Origin: Buchnera aphidicola (Pemphigus obesinymphae)
Lineage (GTDB): Bacteria; Pseudomonadota; Gammaproteobacteria; Enterobacterales; Enterobacteriaceae
Direction of reading: 5' to 3'
Length of the DNA: 60,262 bases
Assembly: GCF_026122815.1 (NCBI RefSeq)
Contig: NZ_JAIWQW010000002.1
Span: 1 to 60,262 of the forward strand
Shown here: positions 40,915-51,667 of the stretch, piece by piece
Layout: every line of letters begins with the position of its first letter
Numbering within the stretch: position 1 is the stretch's first letter
Program-made: the position numbers and the translations under genes
The notes under the pieces: generated by a model
Told to the model about the DNA's origin: nothing
The model's database searches: none
The model's input: the letters and a program-made list of their open reading frames with translations, nothing else

Positions 40915-42717
40915 TTATTTTTTATTTTTATCAATATTTAAAATAGCAAGAAATACATTCTTTGGAACTTCTATATTACCAATTTTTTTCATCCTTTTTT
41001 TTCCTATTTTTTGTTTTCGTAATAACTTTTTCTTTCTAGTAATATCTCCACCATAACACTTTGCTAATACATTTTTACGCAATTGTTTTATAGTTTCTCG
41101 AGCTATAATATGTTTTCCAATCGCTGCTTGGATAGGAATATCAAACTGATGTCGCGGAATTAATTCTTTCATTTTCTTTATCATTTCACGCGATTGATAT
41201 CGAGAACAATTTTGATGAGTGATAAATGATAACGCATCAACTTTTTCAGAATTGACTAATACATCTACACATACTAAATTAGAAATTTTAAATTTTTTAA
41301 AGTGATATTCTAAGGAAGCATAGCCGCTAGAAATGGATTTTAATTGATCAAAAAAATTAAGAATAATTTCAGACATGGGAATTTCGTAAGTAAGAATAAC
41401 TTGATGAACATGATAGATCATCTTACTTTGTATACCTCTTTTTTCTATACACAATTTTATAACATTTCCTAAATATTTAGGAGGTAATAATATATTACAT
41501 TCAGCAATGGGTTCTCTGATAGTTTTAACGTTTTTCAGAGCTGATAATTTACAAGGAGTATCTAAATAAATAATATTATTTTCAATAGTTTCAATTTCGT
41601 AAACAACTGTAGGCATAGTTGCAATTAAATCTAAGTTATATTCTCTTTCTAATCTTGCTAACACTATTTCCATATGTAATAATCCTAAAAATCCACATCT
41701 AAACCCAAAACCAAGAGCAGTAGAATTTTCTGGTTCATAAAATAATGAAGCATCATTTAAATTTAATTTTCCTAAAGCATCTCGAAACGTTTCGTATTGT
41801 TCAGAACTGATAGGAAACAATCCAGCATACACTTGAGGTTTTATTTTTTTTAATCCTGATAATTTTTTAATTGATGGATTTAAAAATGAAGTAAGAGTAG
41901 CACCAACAGGTGCGCTTTTTATGTCTTTTACACCGTATATAACCCATCCTACTTCTCCGCATTGCAAATTTTCTTTAACTTTTCTTTTCGGTGTAAAAAT
42001 TCCCACTTGTTCTACTTTATAAATTTTATTAGTATCCATGACTTTTATTTGGGTATTTTTTTCGAGTAATCCATTTTTAATACAGACTAGTGATACTACT
42101 CCTAAATAATTGTCAAACCATGAATCAATAATTAATGCTTGTAATGGTTCTTTTATGTTTCCTTTAGGATAAGGAATTTCTGTAATAATTTTTTCTAATA
42201 AATCAATTACTCCGTAACCTGTTTTTGCAGAACATTGAATAACATTAGATGTAGAAATTCCTATGATGTCTTCTATTTCTTTTAATGTACGTAAAGGATT
42301 GGCAGTTGATAAATCTATTTTATTTAATACAGGAATAATTTTTAAATTCATTTCTAATGCTGTACGACAATTAGCAACAGTTTGCGCTTCTACTCCTTGC
42401 GAAGCATCAACAACTAATAAAGCCCCTTCACACGCAGATAAAGAACGTGAAACTTCATAAGAAAAATTAACATGACCAGGTGTATCTATAAAGTTTAATT
42501 GAAATAATTTACCATATTTATTTTTATAGTTAATAGTGACACTTTGTGCTTTAATAGTGATTCCTCTTTCTTTTTCTAAATCCATAGAGTCAAGAACTTG
42601 GTTATGCATTTCTCTTTTGGATAAACCATTACATATTTGGATGAAACGATCAGAAAGTGTTGATTTTCCATGATCAATATGCGCAATAATAGAAAAATTT
42701 CTTATTTGCTTAATCAT
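40915..42717 (-). CDS. lepA: Elongation factor 4 (LepA)
   Basis: Ribosomal GTPase implicated in translation initiation, 30S biogenesis and back-translocation. It has 600 residues (E. coli 599). G1 [10 protein letters not shown]2 [11 protein letters not shown]3 DTPGHVNF and G4 NKID are followed by domains II, III and V and the LepA-specific C-terminal domain ending ...[26 protein letters not shown]. It is first gene of the lepA-lepB-rnc-era series and divergent from mnmA. Confidence 0.97.
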   Translation of the reverse strand: MIKQIRNFSIIAHIDHGKSTLSDRFIQICNGLSKREMHNQVLDSMDLEKERGITIKAQSVTINYKNKYGKLFQLNFIDTPGHVNFSYEVSRSLSACEGALLVVDASQGVEAQTVANCRTALEMNLKIIPVLNKIDLSTANPLRTLKEIEDIIGISTSNVIQCSAKTGYGVIDLLEKIITEIPYPKGNIKEPLQALIIDSWFDNYLGVVSLVCIKNGLLEKNTQIKVMDTNKIYKVEQVGIFTPKRKVKENLQCGEVGWVIYGVKDIKSAPVGATLTSFLNPSIKKLSGLKKIKPQVYAGLFPISSEQYETFRDALGKLNLNDASLFYEPENSTALGFGFRCGFLGLLHMEIVLARLEREYNLDLIATMPTVVYEIETIENNIIYLDTPCKLSALKNVKTIREPIAECNILLPPKYLGNVIKLCIEKRGIQSKMIYHVHQVILTYEIPMSEIILNFFDQLKSISSGYASLEYHFKKFKISNLVCVDVLVNSEKVDALSFITHQNCSRYQSREMIKKMKELIPRHQFDIPIQAAIGKHIIARETIKQLRKNVLAKCYGGDITRKKKLLRKQKIGKKRMKKIGNIEVPKNVFLAILNIDKNKK

Positions 42718-43140
42718 ATTAATAAATATACCATTTTTGTAAGTTATGTATTGAATATTTGTTTTTATATTTTTAATATAAAATTGTTATTTAATAATAT
42801 CGAAAAAAAAAGAAAATTACATTATTATTAATAATAATTATTTTTTATAATTCTAAAATTATTGTGTTGATAAAATATGATAATTATTTATTTTTAAAAA
42901 TAAATTTTGTTACTTAATAAATAAGGAATAAAAATTATTAATTTTAAATTAATGTTTATTTAAAAATAAAGATTTCATCATTATATTTGATACATAAAGT
43001 ATCAGTTTTTCTTTAATTTTTTAAATTAAAAATAAGATATGTTACGTTAGTATTTAAAATTGTTATTAAAATAATAATTTGTAGTCATTTTTTGGATTAT
43101 GTTAGTATATTTTAAATCCTTTATATATAATTTTGGAAAA
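42718..43140. other. Divergent lepA/mnmA intergenic region
   Basis: 423 nt without a gene; it must contain promoters for both neighbours. I see a self-complementary A/T stretch around 42887-42906 and a small TGATAC/GTATCA hairpin near 42990, neither convincing as a defined element. An upstream in-frame ATG at 43099 is not the mnmA start. Confidence 0.45.
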
Positions 43141-44253
43141 ATGTATAAAAAAAATACTCAAAAAGTTATTGTAGCTATGTCTGGAGGTGTGGATTCTTCT
43201 GTATCTGCTTGGTTATTACTGAAGCAAAAATACCAAGTAGAAGGATTATTTATGAAAAATTGGGAAGAAAATGATACTGACAGTTATTGTGCAGCTCATC
43301 AAGATTTATTAGATGCGCAAGAAGTATGCAATAAATTAGGTATTTACTTACATAAAATAAATTTTTCTTCAGAATATTGGGAATATGTTTTTAAAAATTT
43401 TTTATCAGAATATAAAAGAGGACGAACACCTAATCCGGATATTTTGTGTAATAAGGAAATAAAATTTAAAGTATTTTTTGAGTTTGCTTTGAAAGTACTT
43501 AAAGGAAATTTTATTGCTACAGGACATTATGTTCGTACTCAAATTGTAAATAATCAAATAAGATTATTAAGAGGTATCGATGGTAATAAAGATCAAAGTT
43601 ATTTTTTATATACTTTAAATACAGAAAAAATAAAAAAAATTTTATTCCCAGTAGGTAAATTAAAAAAAATACAAGTACGTAAAATTGCTAAAAAATTAAA
43701 TATAAGCGTAGCAGAAAAAAAGGATTCTACAGGAATATGTTTTATTTCTCCTAAAAAATTTAACAATTTTTTGAGTTGTTATTTCCCAAAAAAAACAGGA
43801 AAGATAATTACTGCTGAAGGCCATAAAATAGGTAAACATAATGGTTTAATGTTTTATACATTAGGACAAAGAAAAGGTTTAAGAATAGGCGGCATAAAGA
43901 ACTCAAACAATCAAGCATGGTATGTAGTGAAAAAAAATTTGTTAACTAATTCTTTAGTTGTAGCTCAAGGGAAAAATAATCCTTATTTAATGTCTATTGG
44001 GATAATAGTAAAAAAAATAAGTTGGATAAATGGTAAAATATTAAAAAAAGAAATGGCTTGTACTGTTAAAACTAGATATCGTCAAAAAGATATACAGTGT
44101 TATTTAATTCCAATTAACGATAGCTGTATTAAAGTTATTTTTAAAAATTCTGTACCTGCTGTTACACCAGGACAATCAGCAGTATTTTATTTGTTAGAAG
44201 TATGTATTGGTGGTGGAATTATCGATACATTAATTCCGTTAAAACAGATATAA
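43141..44253 (+). CDS. mnmA: tRNA-specific 2-thiouridylase MnmA
   Basis: Makes 2-thiouridine at wobble U34 of Lys, Glu and Gln tRNAs. From the ATG at 43141 it has 370 residues (E. coli 368). The PP-loop SGGVDSS is near residue 14-20, and the catalytic cysteines are Cys103 (DILCNKE) and Cys200 (STGICFI). [16 protein letters not shown] and TLGQRKGL are intact. GGAAAA precedes the ATG. hflD follows 55 nt later, as in E. coli. Confidence 0.97.
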   Translation: MYKKNTQKVIVAMSGGVDSSVSAWLLLKQKYQVEGLFMKNWEENDTDSYCAAHQDLLDAQEVCNKLGIYLHKINFSSEYWEYVFKNFLSEYKRGRTPNPDILCNKEIKFKVFFEFALKVLKGNFIATGHYVRTQIVNNQIRLLRGIDGNKDQSYFLYTLNTEKIKKILFPVGKLKKIQVRKIAKKLNISVAEKKDSTGICFISPKKFNNFLSCYFPKKTGKIITAEGHKIGKHNGLMFYTLGQRKGLRIGGIKNSNNQAWYVVKKNLLTNSLVVAQGKNNPYLMSIGIIVKKISWINGKILKKEMACTVKTRYRQKDIQCYLIPINDSCIKVIFKNSVPAVTPGQSAVFYLLEVCIGGGIIDTLIPLKQI

Positions 44254-44308
44254 TAATTATTATTATTATTTATTTTAATACATAACTTATATATTGGAAA
44301 ATGTAATA

Positions 44309-44944
44309 ATGATTAAAAATATTCATTCTGTTACATTGTCGCTTGCTGGTTTGTGTCAATCTGCTTATTTAGTATATCAATTATCACAAACAGGAAATTG
44401 TGATGACGAAGCTTTCAAAGTGAACATAGAAAGTATTTTAAACATGAATCCCAAAACAGTTTTGTCAGTGTATGGAAATGATGAAAAAAAATTAAATTTA
44501 GGTTTGAATACCTTACTTAATATTTTGAACATAACCAATAGTACTTCTATATCTTTTTATTTAATAAAATATATTTTTGGTATCATGGTATTAGAACGGA
44601 AATTAACAAAAAATAAAATTGCATTAAAAAATTTATCTTATCGTTTAGAAATAATAAAAAAAAACACCGTTAGAAATATTGAAACAAACGATATTAATCT
44701 AATTAATGATTTTTCTGAAATTTATTTGGATATTATTAGTACTCTAGGTTCAAGGATTAAAATTGTAGGTGCATCTGCTATATTAAAAAAAATAGAAGTA
44801 CAAAGCAAATTAAGATCAATATTACTTGCTGGAATTCGTTCTGCAGTGCTTTGGCGTCAAGTAGGTGGAAATAGATTGCAACTTATATTTTTTCGTAATC
44901 GTTTTAATACTGAAGTTAAACGCATACTTGTAAATATAAAATAA
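44309..44944 (+). CDS. hflD: HflD family protein (YcfC)
   Basis: In E. coli a membrane-associated protein named for its effect on lambda lysogenisation through CII; its cellular role, and any role here, is unknown. From the ATG at 44309 it has 211 residues (E. coli 213). Conserved: SVTLSLAGLCQSAYLVYQL, NPKTVLSVYG, LLAGIRSAVLWRQVGGNRLQLIFFRNR. An upstream in-frame TTG at 44294 is not needed. The position between mnmA and purB is as in E. coli. Confidence 0.94.
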   Translation: MIKNIHSVTLSLAGLCQSAYLVYQLSQTGNCDDEAFKVNIESILNMNPKTVLSVYGNDEKKLNLGLNTLLNILNITNSTSISFYLIKYIFGIMVLERKLTKNKIALKNLSYRLEIIKKNTVRNIETNDINLINDFSEIYLDIISTLGSRIKIVGASAILKKIEVQSKLRSILLAGIRSAVLWRQVGGNRLQLIFFRNRFNTEVKRILVNIK

Positions 44945-45011
44945 GTACGTAAATAGAATTTGAAATTTTTAAATCTATTTATTAAATACACATCAATTCT
45001 CAGGAATATCA

Positions 45012-46385
45012 ATGATACTATCTAATTTAACAGCTATTTCTCCGATAGATGGTCGTTATGGAGAAAAAACTTTTTTTTTAAGATCTATATTTAGTGAATA
45101 CGCTTTATTAAAATTGCGTGTTAAAATTGAAATTGATTGGATTAAAAAATTATCTAAAGTACCAAAAATATTAGAAATTACCAATTTCAAAGATAGTACA
45201 GAGCAATTTTTAGATGACATTGTTAACAATTTTAACGAAAAAGATGCTGAATATATTAAATTTTTAGAAAAGAGTACTCAACATGATATAAAAGCTGTTG
45301 AATATTTTTTGAAAAAAAAATTTTTTAGCAGATCGGAATTAAGACAGATTGCAGAATATATTCATTTTGCTTGTACATCTGAAGATATTAATAATTTAGC
45401 ATATGCTTTAATTTTAAAAAACGCTAAAGAAAACGTAATAATTGTATATTGGAAAAAAATAATCCATGCTATAAATAATATGGCTTTCTTTTATAAAGAA
45501 ATACCTATGTTATCGCGAACTCATGGGCAACCAGCAACTCCATCTACAATAGGAAAAGAAATGCTCAATTTTTCTTATCGGATGATACGACAACTAAAGA
45601 AATTAGAAAACATAGATATATTAGGCAAATTTAATGGAGCAACAGGAAATTATAATGCTCATTTAGCTGCATATCCTGATATAGATTGGCATAAAATCAG
45701 CGAAGAATTTGTGACATCATTAGGAATAGTTTGGAATCCTTATACGACACAAATAGAACCTCACGACTATATAGCCGAATTTTTTAATTGCATATCGATT
45801 TTTAATAATATTTTATTAGATTTTAATAAAGATATATGGGGATATATTTCGCTTGGTTATTTTAAACAAAAATATATTTCCAGTGAAGTTAGTTCTTCAA
45901 CTATGCCTCATAAAATTAATCCTATTCATTTCGAAAATTCAGAAGGAAATTTAGGATTGTCTAATGCTATCATTAATCATGTAACATCTAAATTGCTTAT
46001 TTCTCGCTGGCAAAGAGATTTAAGTGATTCTACAGTATTACGTAATTTAGGAGTAATTATATCTTATTCAATAATAGCATATGATTCAGTATTGATTGGT
46101 ATAAAAAAAATAGAAATCAATACAGAAAAATTATTAAAAGATTTGGATGAAAACTGGGAAGTGTTATCTGAAGCTATACAAACTGTAATGAAAAAGTACG
46201 GTATTATTAATTCTTATGAAAAATTAAAAGAACTAACAAGAGGAAAAATTATCAATAATATTACTTTACATAAATTTATTAATAATTTAAATATTCCTAT
46301 ATCAGAAAAAGAAAAATTAATTAATTTCACTCCTGGTAATTACATAGGAGATGCAGTACAATTAGTAAAAAACAGCATGTTATAG
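45012..46385 (+). CDS. purB: Adenylosuccinate lyase
   Basis: Forms AMP from adenylosuccinate and AICAR from SAICAR, both with fumarate release. It has 457 residues (E. coli 456). Fumarase-superfamily signature SSSTMPHKINPI, plus TSEDINNLAYAL, SRTHGQPATPSTIGKEM and the ISRWQRDLSDSTVLRNLG block, are present. The start MILSNLTAISPIDGRYG fits the family. It is last gene of the mnmA-hflD-purB series, followed by a 0.5 kb gap. Confidence 0.97.
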   Translation: MILSNLTAISPIDGRYGEKTFFLRSIFSEYALLKLRVKIEIDWIKKLSKVPKILEITNFKDSTEQFLDDIVNNFNEKDAEYIKFLEKSTQHDIKAVEYFLKKKFFSRSELRQIAEYIHFACTSEDINNLAYALILKNAKENVIIVYWKKIIHAINNMAFFYKEIPMLSRTHGQPATPSTIGKEMLNFSYRMIRQLKKLENIDILGKFNGATGNYNAHLAAYPDIDWHKISEEFVTSLGIVWNPYTTQIEPHDYIAEFFNCISIFNNILLDFNKDIWGYISLGYFKQKYISSEVSSSTMPHKINPIHFENSEGNLGLSNAIINHVTSKLLISRWQRDLSDSTVLRNLGVIISYSIIAYDSVLIGIKKIEINTEKLLKDLDENWEVLSEAIQTVMKKYGIINSYEKLKELTRGKIINNITLHKFINNLNIPISEKEKLINFTPGNYIGDAVQLVKNSML

Positions 46386-46877
46386 AAATTTTATTTAATA
46401 TTTATTAAATAAATTATATAAAAATAAATCATTTTTTAGTATTAAAAAAACTATGATTGTATATCAATATATATAAATTTTTATGAACATTTATAATATT
46501 CAAAAATATTTTTAGATTATTTTTAAAAATTTTTATTAAATATGAAAAATATTAAAATGAATTATTCAGAAATTAATTTTTTTAATTATATAATATAAAT
46601 TGTAAAATTTTATAGATCTAAATAATAATGCAAAAAATGTCATAACTTATATTAAATATTTTAAAATAAATAATATATTATTACAATAATTTTATTTATA
46701 CATAAAAATTATTTAAATTTTAAAAGTTATTTCGATAAGAAAACAATATATGATTAATAAATTTAACATGTAAAAATTGAGAATATATTTAAAGTAACAA
46801 TATCAAAATTTAACATTTATTGATAATAATAGTTATGATTAATTTATATTGAAATAATTTTTTACTACAATAAAATA
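46386..46877. other. Gene-free region between purB and fabI
   Basis: 492 nt of A/T-rich sequence with no gene, tRNA or clear hairpin seen. As I recall, some Buchnera carry a lytic murein transglycosylase gene near here; if so it is gone, in line with the missing murein cluster. The fabI promoter should lie in its right part. Confidence 0.45.
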
Positions 46878-47672
46878 ATGAAAAATAGAGAAATGCTAAA
46901 AGGAAAAAAAATACTAATCACTGGGATATCAAACAAGTTCTCAATTGCTTTTGGTATTGCTAAAGTAATGTATTCTCATGGGGCAGAATTAGCTTTCACT
47001 TGTCAAAATTATAAATCGAAAAAAAGAATATTATCATTTTCTTCAGAGTTAGGCTCAAACATTGTTATACCTTGTAACGTTGTTTCTGATAAGAATATTA
47101 AAAATTTATTTTGTAAATTATCTAATATATGGAAAAAATTCGACGGTTTTGTTCACTCTATCGCTTTTGCGTCAACATATAATTTGTCTGGGAATTACAT
47201 CGATACTATTACTAAAAATATATTTCAAAAATCACATAATATAAGTTCTTATAGTTTCGTTGCAATGACTAGAGAATGTAAAAAAATGTTAAACAAAAAT
47301 GCTTCTTTAGTTACTTTGTCTTATCTAGGATCTCAACGAGTAGTTCCGTACTATAATGTGATGGGATTAGCTAAAGCGTCTTTAGAATCTAATATGAGAT
47401 ACATGGCAGATGCTTTGGGATCAGATAATATTCGTGTTAACGCAATTTCTTCTGGTCCTATTAAGACTGTATCTTCATTTGGTATCAAAAAATTTAAAAA
47501 AATATTAAAGATATGTTCTTCAATGGCACCAATTCGTAGATCGATTACATCTCAAGATATAGGTAATACAGCTTCTTTTTTATGTTCTGATTTATCTAGT
47601 GGAATTACGGGACAAACAATTTATGTTGATGGTGGTTTTAATATTACATCTATGAATATATTGGATGATTAA
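46878..47672 (+). CDS. fabI: Enoyl-[acyl-carrier-protein] reductase (NADH)
   Basis: Last reductive step of fatty acid elongation. It has 264 residues (E. coli 262), short-chain dehydrogenase fold. The triad-type residues are Tyr149 (LSYLG), Tyr159 and Lys166 (YYNVMGLAKAS). The NAD site begins LITGISNKFSIAFGIA, and the C terminus has GITGQTIYVDGGF. An internal ATG at 46893 could be the start; it is preceded by AGAGA and still covers the fold. HSIAFA replaces E. coli HSIGFA, a common variant. Confidence 0.95.
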   Translation: MKNREMLKGKKILITGISNKFSIAFGIAKVMYSHGAELAFTCQNYKSKKRILSFSSELGSNIVIPCNVVSDKNIKNLFCKLSNIWKKFDGFVHSIAFASTYNLSGNYIDTITKNIFQKSHNISSYSFVAMTRECKKMLNKNASLVTLSYLGSQRVVPYYNVMGLAKASLESNMRYMADALGSDNIRVNAISSGPIKTVSSFGIKKFKKILKICSSMAPIRRSITSQDIGNTASFLCSDLSSGITGQTIYVDGGFNITSMNILDD

Positions 47673-47922
47673 TGTCATTGAATATATCTATCAATATACA
47701 AATACCTAATCATTTTGAAAAATAAATTTATATTAATTTATTTGTAATTTTTTTATTAATTTTATTAAATATAAATATATATTATACATAATATTTTTAA
47801 TGCATTTAGGAAAATCAATACTTTTATCTATTGAATAGAATTTTAGATATGTTTATTAAGAAACCAAACATAATCTCGTATATTGAAAATTATTTTTATT
47901 TTAAAACTTAGGTCTAATTATT

Positions 47923-49869
47923 ATGTTTTTAAATAATCCATTACTTAAAAAATTAAAAAAGAAATTGCATGATAAATTACCTCGAGTAGAAGGTATTGTA
48001 AAAAGTACCGAAAAAGGCTTTGGATTTCTCGATGTGGATGTACAAAAAAGTTATTTTATACCTCCTTCTGATATGAAAAAAGTAATGCATGGTGACAAAA
48101 TTTCAGCTCGAATACATATGGAGAAAAACAGAGAAATAGCTAAACCTGAAAGTTTAATAGAACCTTGTTTAAATAGATTTATAGGGAAAATAGAAAGAAA
48201 AGATAACCATATTTTTATATTACCTGATTACCCTTTTTTAAGAAAATCCATTTTATGTAATATTGAAAAAAATAATTCTTATAATTTTAAAACAGGAGAT
48301 TGGGTAATTGCACAATTAATTTCACATAAATTACAAAAAGAAAAAATTTTTCGTGCCAAAGTAATAAAATTTATTACAGAAGAAAATAATTTTTTAGTTC
48401 CATGGAAAGTAATTTTATCACATCATAATCTTCCTACAAATGAACCAAAGGTATATCCTGAAGAAATTGTTTTTAATGAATTACCTTATAGACAAGATTT
48501 AACACATTTAGAATTTATAACTATTGATAATTCAAATACCAAAGATATAGATGATGCTTTATTTATTAAAAAAGAAAAAAATAAAAATATGAGTTTATTT
48601 GTTGCTATTGCAGATCCAACATCTTACATATCTGAGAATACTAATATAGATAAAACAGCCTTAGAGAGAGGATTTACTAATTATTTACCAGGATTCAATA
48701 TTCCTATGTTACCTCGTATGCTATCTGAAGATTTATGTTCTTTAAAACCCAATGTAAAGCGACCTGTTCTTGTTTGTCGGATTGTAATTGATAATGAAGG
48801 AAATATTTTATCAGAAAAAATTAATTTTTTCTTAGCATGGATAAAATCTGCAGCTCAATTGGTATACGAAAATGTGTCAGATTGGTTAGAAAATATTGGA
48901 TCATGGAAACCAAAAACAGATGAAATTAGCAATCAAATTCTATTATTAAATCACTTTTCTAAAATTCGTACTACGTGGCGGAATACTTATGCATTAGTAC
49001 ATAAAGAACGTGCTGAATATAAATTTCATATATCTGAAAAGGGAGAAATTTTAAGTATATCTCGAGATCAACGACGTATTGCACACAAAATAATTGAAGA
49101 AGCAATGATTTCTGCTAACATTTGTTCTGCAAAAGTGTTATCAAAATATTTAGGATTCGGAATTTATAACGTTCATTCTGGATTTGATTATATCAATGCA
49201 GAACATGTCGTTGAAATTTTATTACATTATGGCATTGAAATGACGGTAAAAGAAATTACTACGTTATCAGGATTTTGCAAACTTCATCGCATACTCAGTA
49301 AGTTATCGAATAACTATGTTAGTAGTCGAATTCGCCGTTTGCAATCCTTTGGAGAAATAAGTTTAATACCTTATCCTCATTTTGGTTTAGGATTGAAATC
49401 TTATGCAACATGGACTTCTCCTATTAGAAAATACGGTGATATGGTTAACCACCGTTTTTTAAAAGCAATTATTCAAAATAAAAAAATAATGCCACCGAGC
49501 AATTCTATTACTTCTAAAATCAGCGATTGTCGTCGTAGAAATAGAATTTCTGAAAGAAATGTAGAAGATTGGCTATATGTTATTTTTTTTAACAAAACAA
49601 AATTTAATAAAAATATTTTTGATGCTGAAATTACTGATATTACTCGTGGTGGTATTAAAGCACAATTAATAGAAAATGGTGCGAATATTTTTATTCCTAT
49701 GTTTTTTTTACATAAGAATAAAGATGAAGTGGTATGTAATCAAGGAAAAGGAATAATAAATATTAAGAATAAAATAGCTTATCGTATTTCCGATATAATT
49801 AAAGTAAAATTAAAAGAAATAAAAATTGAATCACGTAATATCATAGCTACACCTGTGTATTGTTCCTAA
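47923..49869 (+). CDS. rnb: Exoribonuclease II
   Basis: Processive 3'-5' degradation of unstructured RNA. It has 648 residues (E. coli 644). Two N-terminal cold-shock/OB domains (about 20-190) precede the RNB catalytic domain with TIDNSNTKDIDDALF (Asp202, Asp208, Asp210, Asp211), followed by NYLPGFNIPMLPR and the YATWTSPIRKYGD segment, then the S1 domain (about 560-640). It stands alone, with a weak hairpin 65 nt downstream. Confidence 0.97.
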   Translation: MFLNNPLLKKLKKKLHDKLPRVEGIVKSTEKGFGFLDVDVQKSYFIPPSDMKKVMHGDKISARIHMEKNREIAKPESLIEPCLNRFIGKIERKDNHIFILPDYPFLRKSILCNIEKNNSYNFKTGDWVIAQLISHKLQKEKIFRAKVIKFITEENNFLVPWKVILSHHNLPTNEPKVYPEEIVFNELPYRQDLTHLEFITIDNSNTKDIDDALFIKKEKNKNMSLFVAIADPTSYISENTNIDKTALERGFTNYLPGFNIPMLPRMLSEDLCSLKPNVKRPVLVCRIVIDNEGNILSEKINFFLAWIKSAAQLVYENVSDWLENIGSWKPKTDEISNQILLLNHFSKIRTTWRNTYALVHKERAEYKFHISEKGEILSISRDQRRIAHKIIEEAMISANICSAKVLSKYLGFGIYNVHSGFDYINAEHVVEILLHYGIEMTVKEITTLSGFCKLHRILSKLSNNYVSSRIRRLQSFGEISLIPYPHFGLGLKSYATWTSPIRKYGDMVNHRFLKAIIQNKKIMPPSNSITSKISDCRRRNRISERNVEDWLYVIFFNKTKFNKNIFDAEITDITRGGIKAQLIENGANIFIPMFFLHKNKDEVVCNQGKGIINIKNKIAYRISDIIKVKLKEIKIESRNIIATPVYCS

Positions 49870-49935
49870 ATAATATATCTGATATTTAACTAATTCAATA
49901 TAGATTGAATTTTAAAAATATTTTTATGTTGGATT

Positions 49936-49956
49936 AGTTATTTTGCTAAAATAACT
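49936..49956 (+). terminator. Possible terminator hairpin after rnb
   Basis: AGTTATTTT (49936-49944) and AAAATAACT (49948-49956) form a perfect 9 bp stem with a GCT loop; the following sequence is GCTATTTTATG. It is a weak, mostly A/T candidate. Confidence 0.4.
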
Positions 49957-50086
49957 GCTATTTTATGTGCATTATTAGTAGTTTTATTTTTCAATAATAA
50001 GCCATCATGATAAAATACCATTTATTAAAATTAATTATTATTAATAATAATTCTATTAAACCTTTAATTCCTATTAGGAGTGACAT

Positions 50087-50728
50087 GTGGATATCTTATT
50101 TTCTGATATTTCTACTTATATAAAATTTTTTATTAGTTTATGTGCTTTGGTTAATCCAATAGGTATGATTCCTATTTTTGCAAGTATGACTAGCAATCAA
50201 ACTTTTCGGGAAAGGAACAATACTAACTTTATAGCGAATGTATCAGTAATAATTATTTTATGTACGGCTTTATTTTTGGGAAATACTATTTTGGATATTT
50301 TTGGTATTTCTATTAATTCTTTTCGTATTGCAGGTGGAATTTTAGTGATCATTATTGCTATGTCCATGTTAAACGGTAAATTAATATCAGATATGAAGGA
50401 AAAACAAGATACTATAAAATCTTCTATTTCTAAAAATATATCTGTAGTTCCATTAGCCATGCCATTAATTGCTGGACCAGGTGCAATCAGTTCTACTATT
50501 GTTTGGAGTACCCGTTATTCTGGATTTGAACATATGTTAGGTTGTATGATATCGATCATATTATTTTCGGTATTATGTTGGTTATTATTTAGATCTGCTC
50601 CTTTTTTTGTACATATGTTAGGAAATACAGGTATTAATGTTATTACGCGGATTATGGGTTTATTACTGATGTCATTAGGTGTAGAATTTATTATTAACGG
50701 AATTAAATCTGCTTTTTTGTTTAGTTAA
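50087..50728 (+). CDS. ychE: MarC family membrane protein YchE
   Basis: Multi-pass inner-membrane protein of the UPF0056/MarC family; substrate unknown. It has 213 residues (E. coli YchE 215), with six predicted transmembrane segments. Conserved: FFISLCALVNPIGMIPIF, FGISINSFRIAGGILV, PLAMPLIAGPGAISSTIVW, TGINVITRIMGLLLMSLG. It starts with GTG at 50087 behind an AGGAG at 50076-50080, spacing 6, which clearly sets the start. Its retention in a reduced genome hints at a useful but undefined transport role. Confidence 0.93.
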   Translation: MDILFSDISTYIKFFISLCALVNPIGMIPIFASMTSNQTFRERNNTNFIANVSVIIILCTALFLGNTILDIFGISINSFRIAGGILVIIIAMSMLNGKLISDMKEKQDTIKSSISKNISVVPLAMPLIAGPGAISSTIVWSTRYSGFEHMLGCMISIILFSVLCWLLFRSAPFFVHMLGNTGINVITRIMGLLLMSLGVEFIINGIKSAFLFS

Positions 50729-50806
50729 AAATTGTTTTATTTTTTATTTAAAAAAATATTTTTATATTAATTAATCTTAATTTATTTTAAATAATAAGGA
50801 TCTCCG

Positions 50807-51442
50807 TTGGATAATGATACTATTATAATTCGTGATTTAGGATTACAACATTGGGAAAAAGTATCTGATTTAATGCAAAAATTTACAGCTATTAGAAATA
50901 CAAAAACATTAGATGAATTATGGTGTGTACAACATTATCCGATTTTTACATTAGGTCCATTAGGTACAGAAAAAGATAGACTGATATCTAGCAAAATCCC
51001 AATGTTTCATACTGATAGAGGAGGGAAAATCACTTATCACGGTCCGGGTCAACAAATAATATATTTGCTTTTGGATTTAAAAAGAAGAAAAATAGGAATA
51101 AGAGATATTATTACTTTAATAGAAAAAATTGTAATTTCTACATTAAATTATTTTTCAATAAAATCACACATTGTTCAAGAATGTCCAGGAATATTTGTAA
51201 ATAACAGAAAAATTTGTTCTTTCGGTTTACGTATTAAAAAAAGTTGTTCTTTGCATGGTTTTTCTTTAAATGTTAGCATGGATATGCGTCCTTTTTCTCA
51301 TATTTATCCTTGTGGGAATAATAAGATTCGTATGACACAAATATGTAATCTTAAAAAAAATGTCAATTGCAAAATTGCAAAATTAGTATTGATAAAAAAA
51401 ACAATTGATTTATTAAATGTTAGTAGTATTATCTATAAATAA
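50807..51442 (+). CDS. lipB: Octanoyl-ACP:protein N-octanoyltransferase LipB
   Basis: Moves octanoate from ACP to lipoyl domains of dehydrogenase complexes; the product is the LipA substrate. It has 211 residues (E. coli 213). The catalytic pair Lys135 (RKICSFGLRI) and Cys169 (YPCG) is at E. coli positions, with RGGKITYHGPGQ. It starts with TTG at 50807 behind AAGGA at 50796-50800; the E. coli gene is also reported to use TTG. It lies ahead of lipA. Confidence 0.96.
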   Translation: MDNDTIIIRDLGLQHWEKVSDLMQKFTAIRNTKTLDELWCVQHYPIFTLGPLGTEKDRLISSKIPMFHTDRGGKITYHGPGQQIIYLLLDLKRRKIGIRDIITLIEKIVISTLNYFSIKSHIVQECPGIFVNNRKICSFGLRIKKSCSLHGFSLNVSMDMRPFSHIYPCGNNKIRMTQICNLKKNVNCKIAKLVLIKKTIDLLNVSSIIYK

Positions 51443-51667
51443 ATATAAGATTTGAATTTTTATATTGATCAATATACAATGTAATTAAATTAAAATTAAA
51501 AATACTAACTTCTAATATTTTAAAAGCGTAACATTTAGTTGTTATATATATTTTTATTTTAGACTATTTAAAAATTTTATTTTTATAAAAAATAAATAAT
51601 AAATTATGTACATAAAAATAATTAAATATAACAATAATTTAAATCACATTTAATACCACTTATTAAA

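Noticed and set aside
43099-43140. Upstream ATG of mnmA
   Set aside because: It adds 14 residues not found in the family; the ATG at 43141 has a GGAAAA site and fits catalytic cysteine numbering.
46386-46877. Possible tRNA or small gene between purB and fabI
   Set aside because: No T-arm consensus, no acceptor-stem pairing and no open frame were found.
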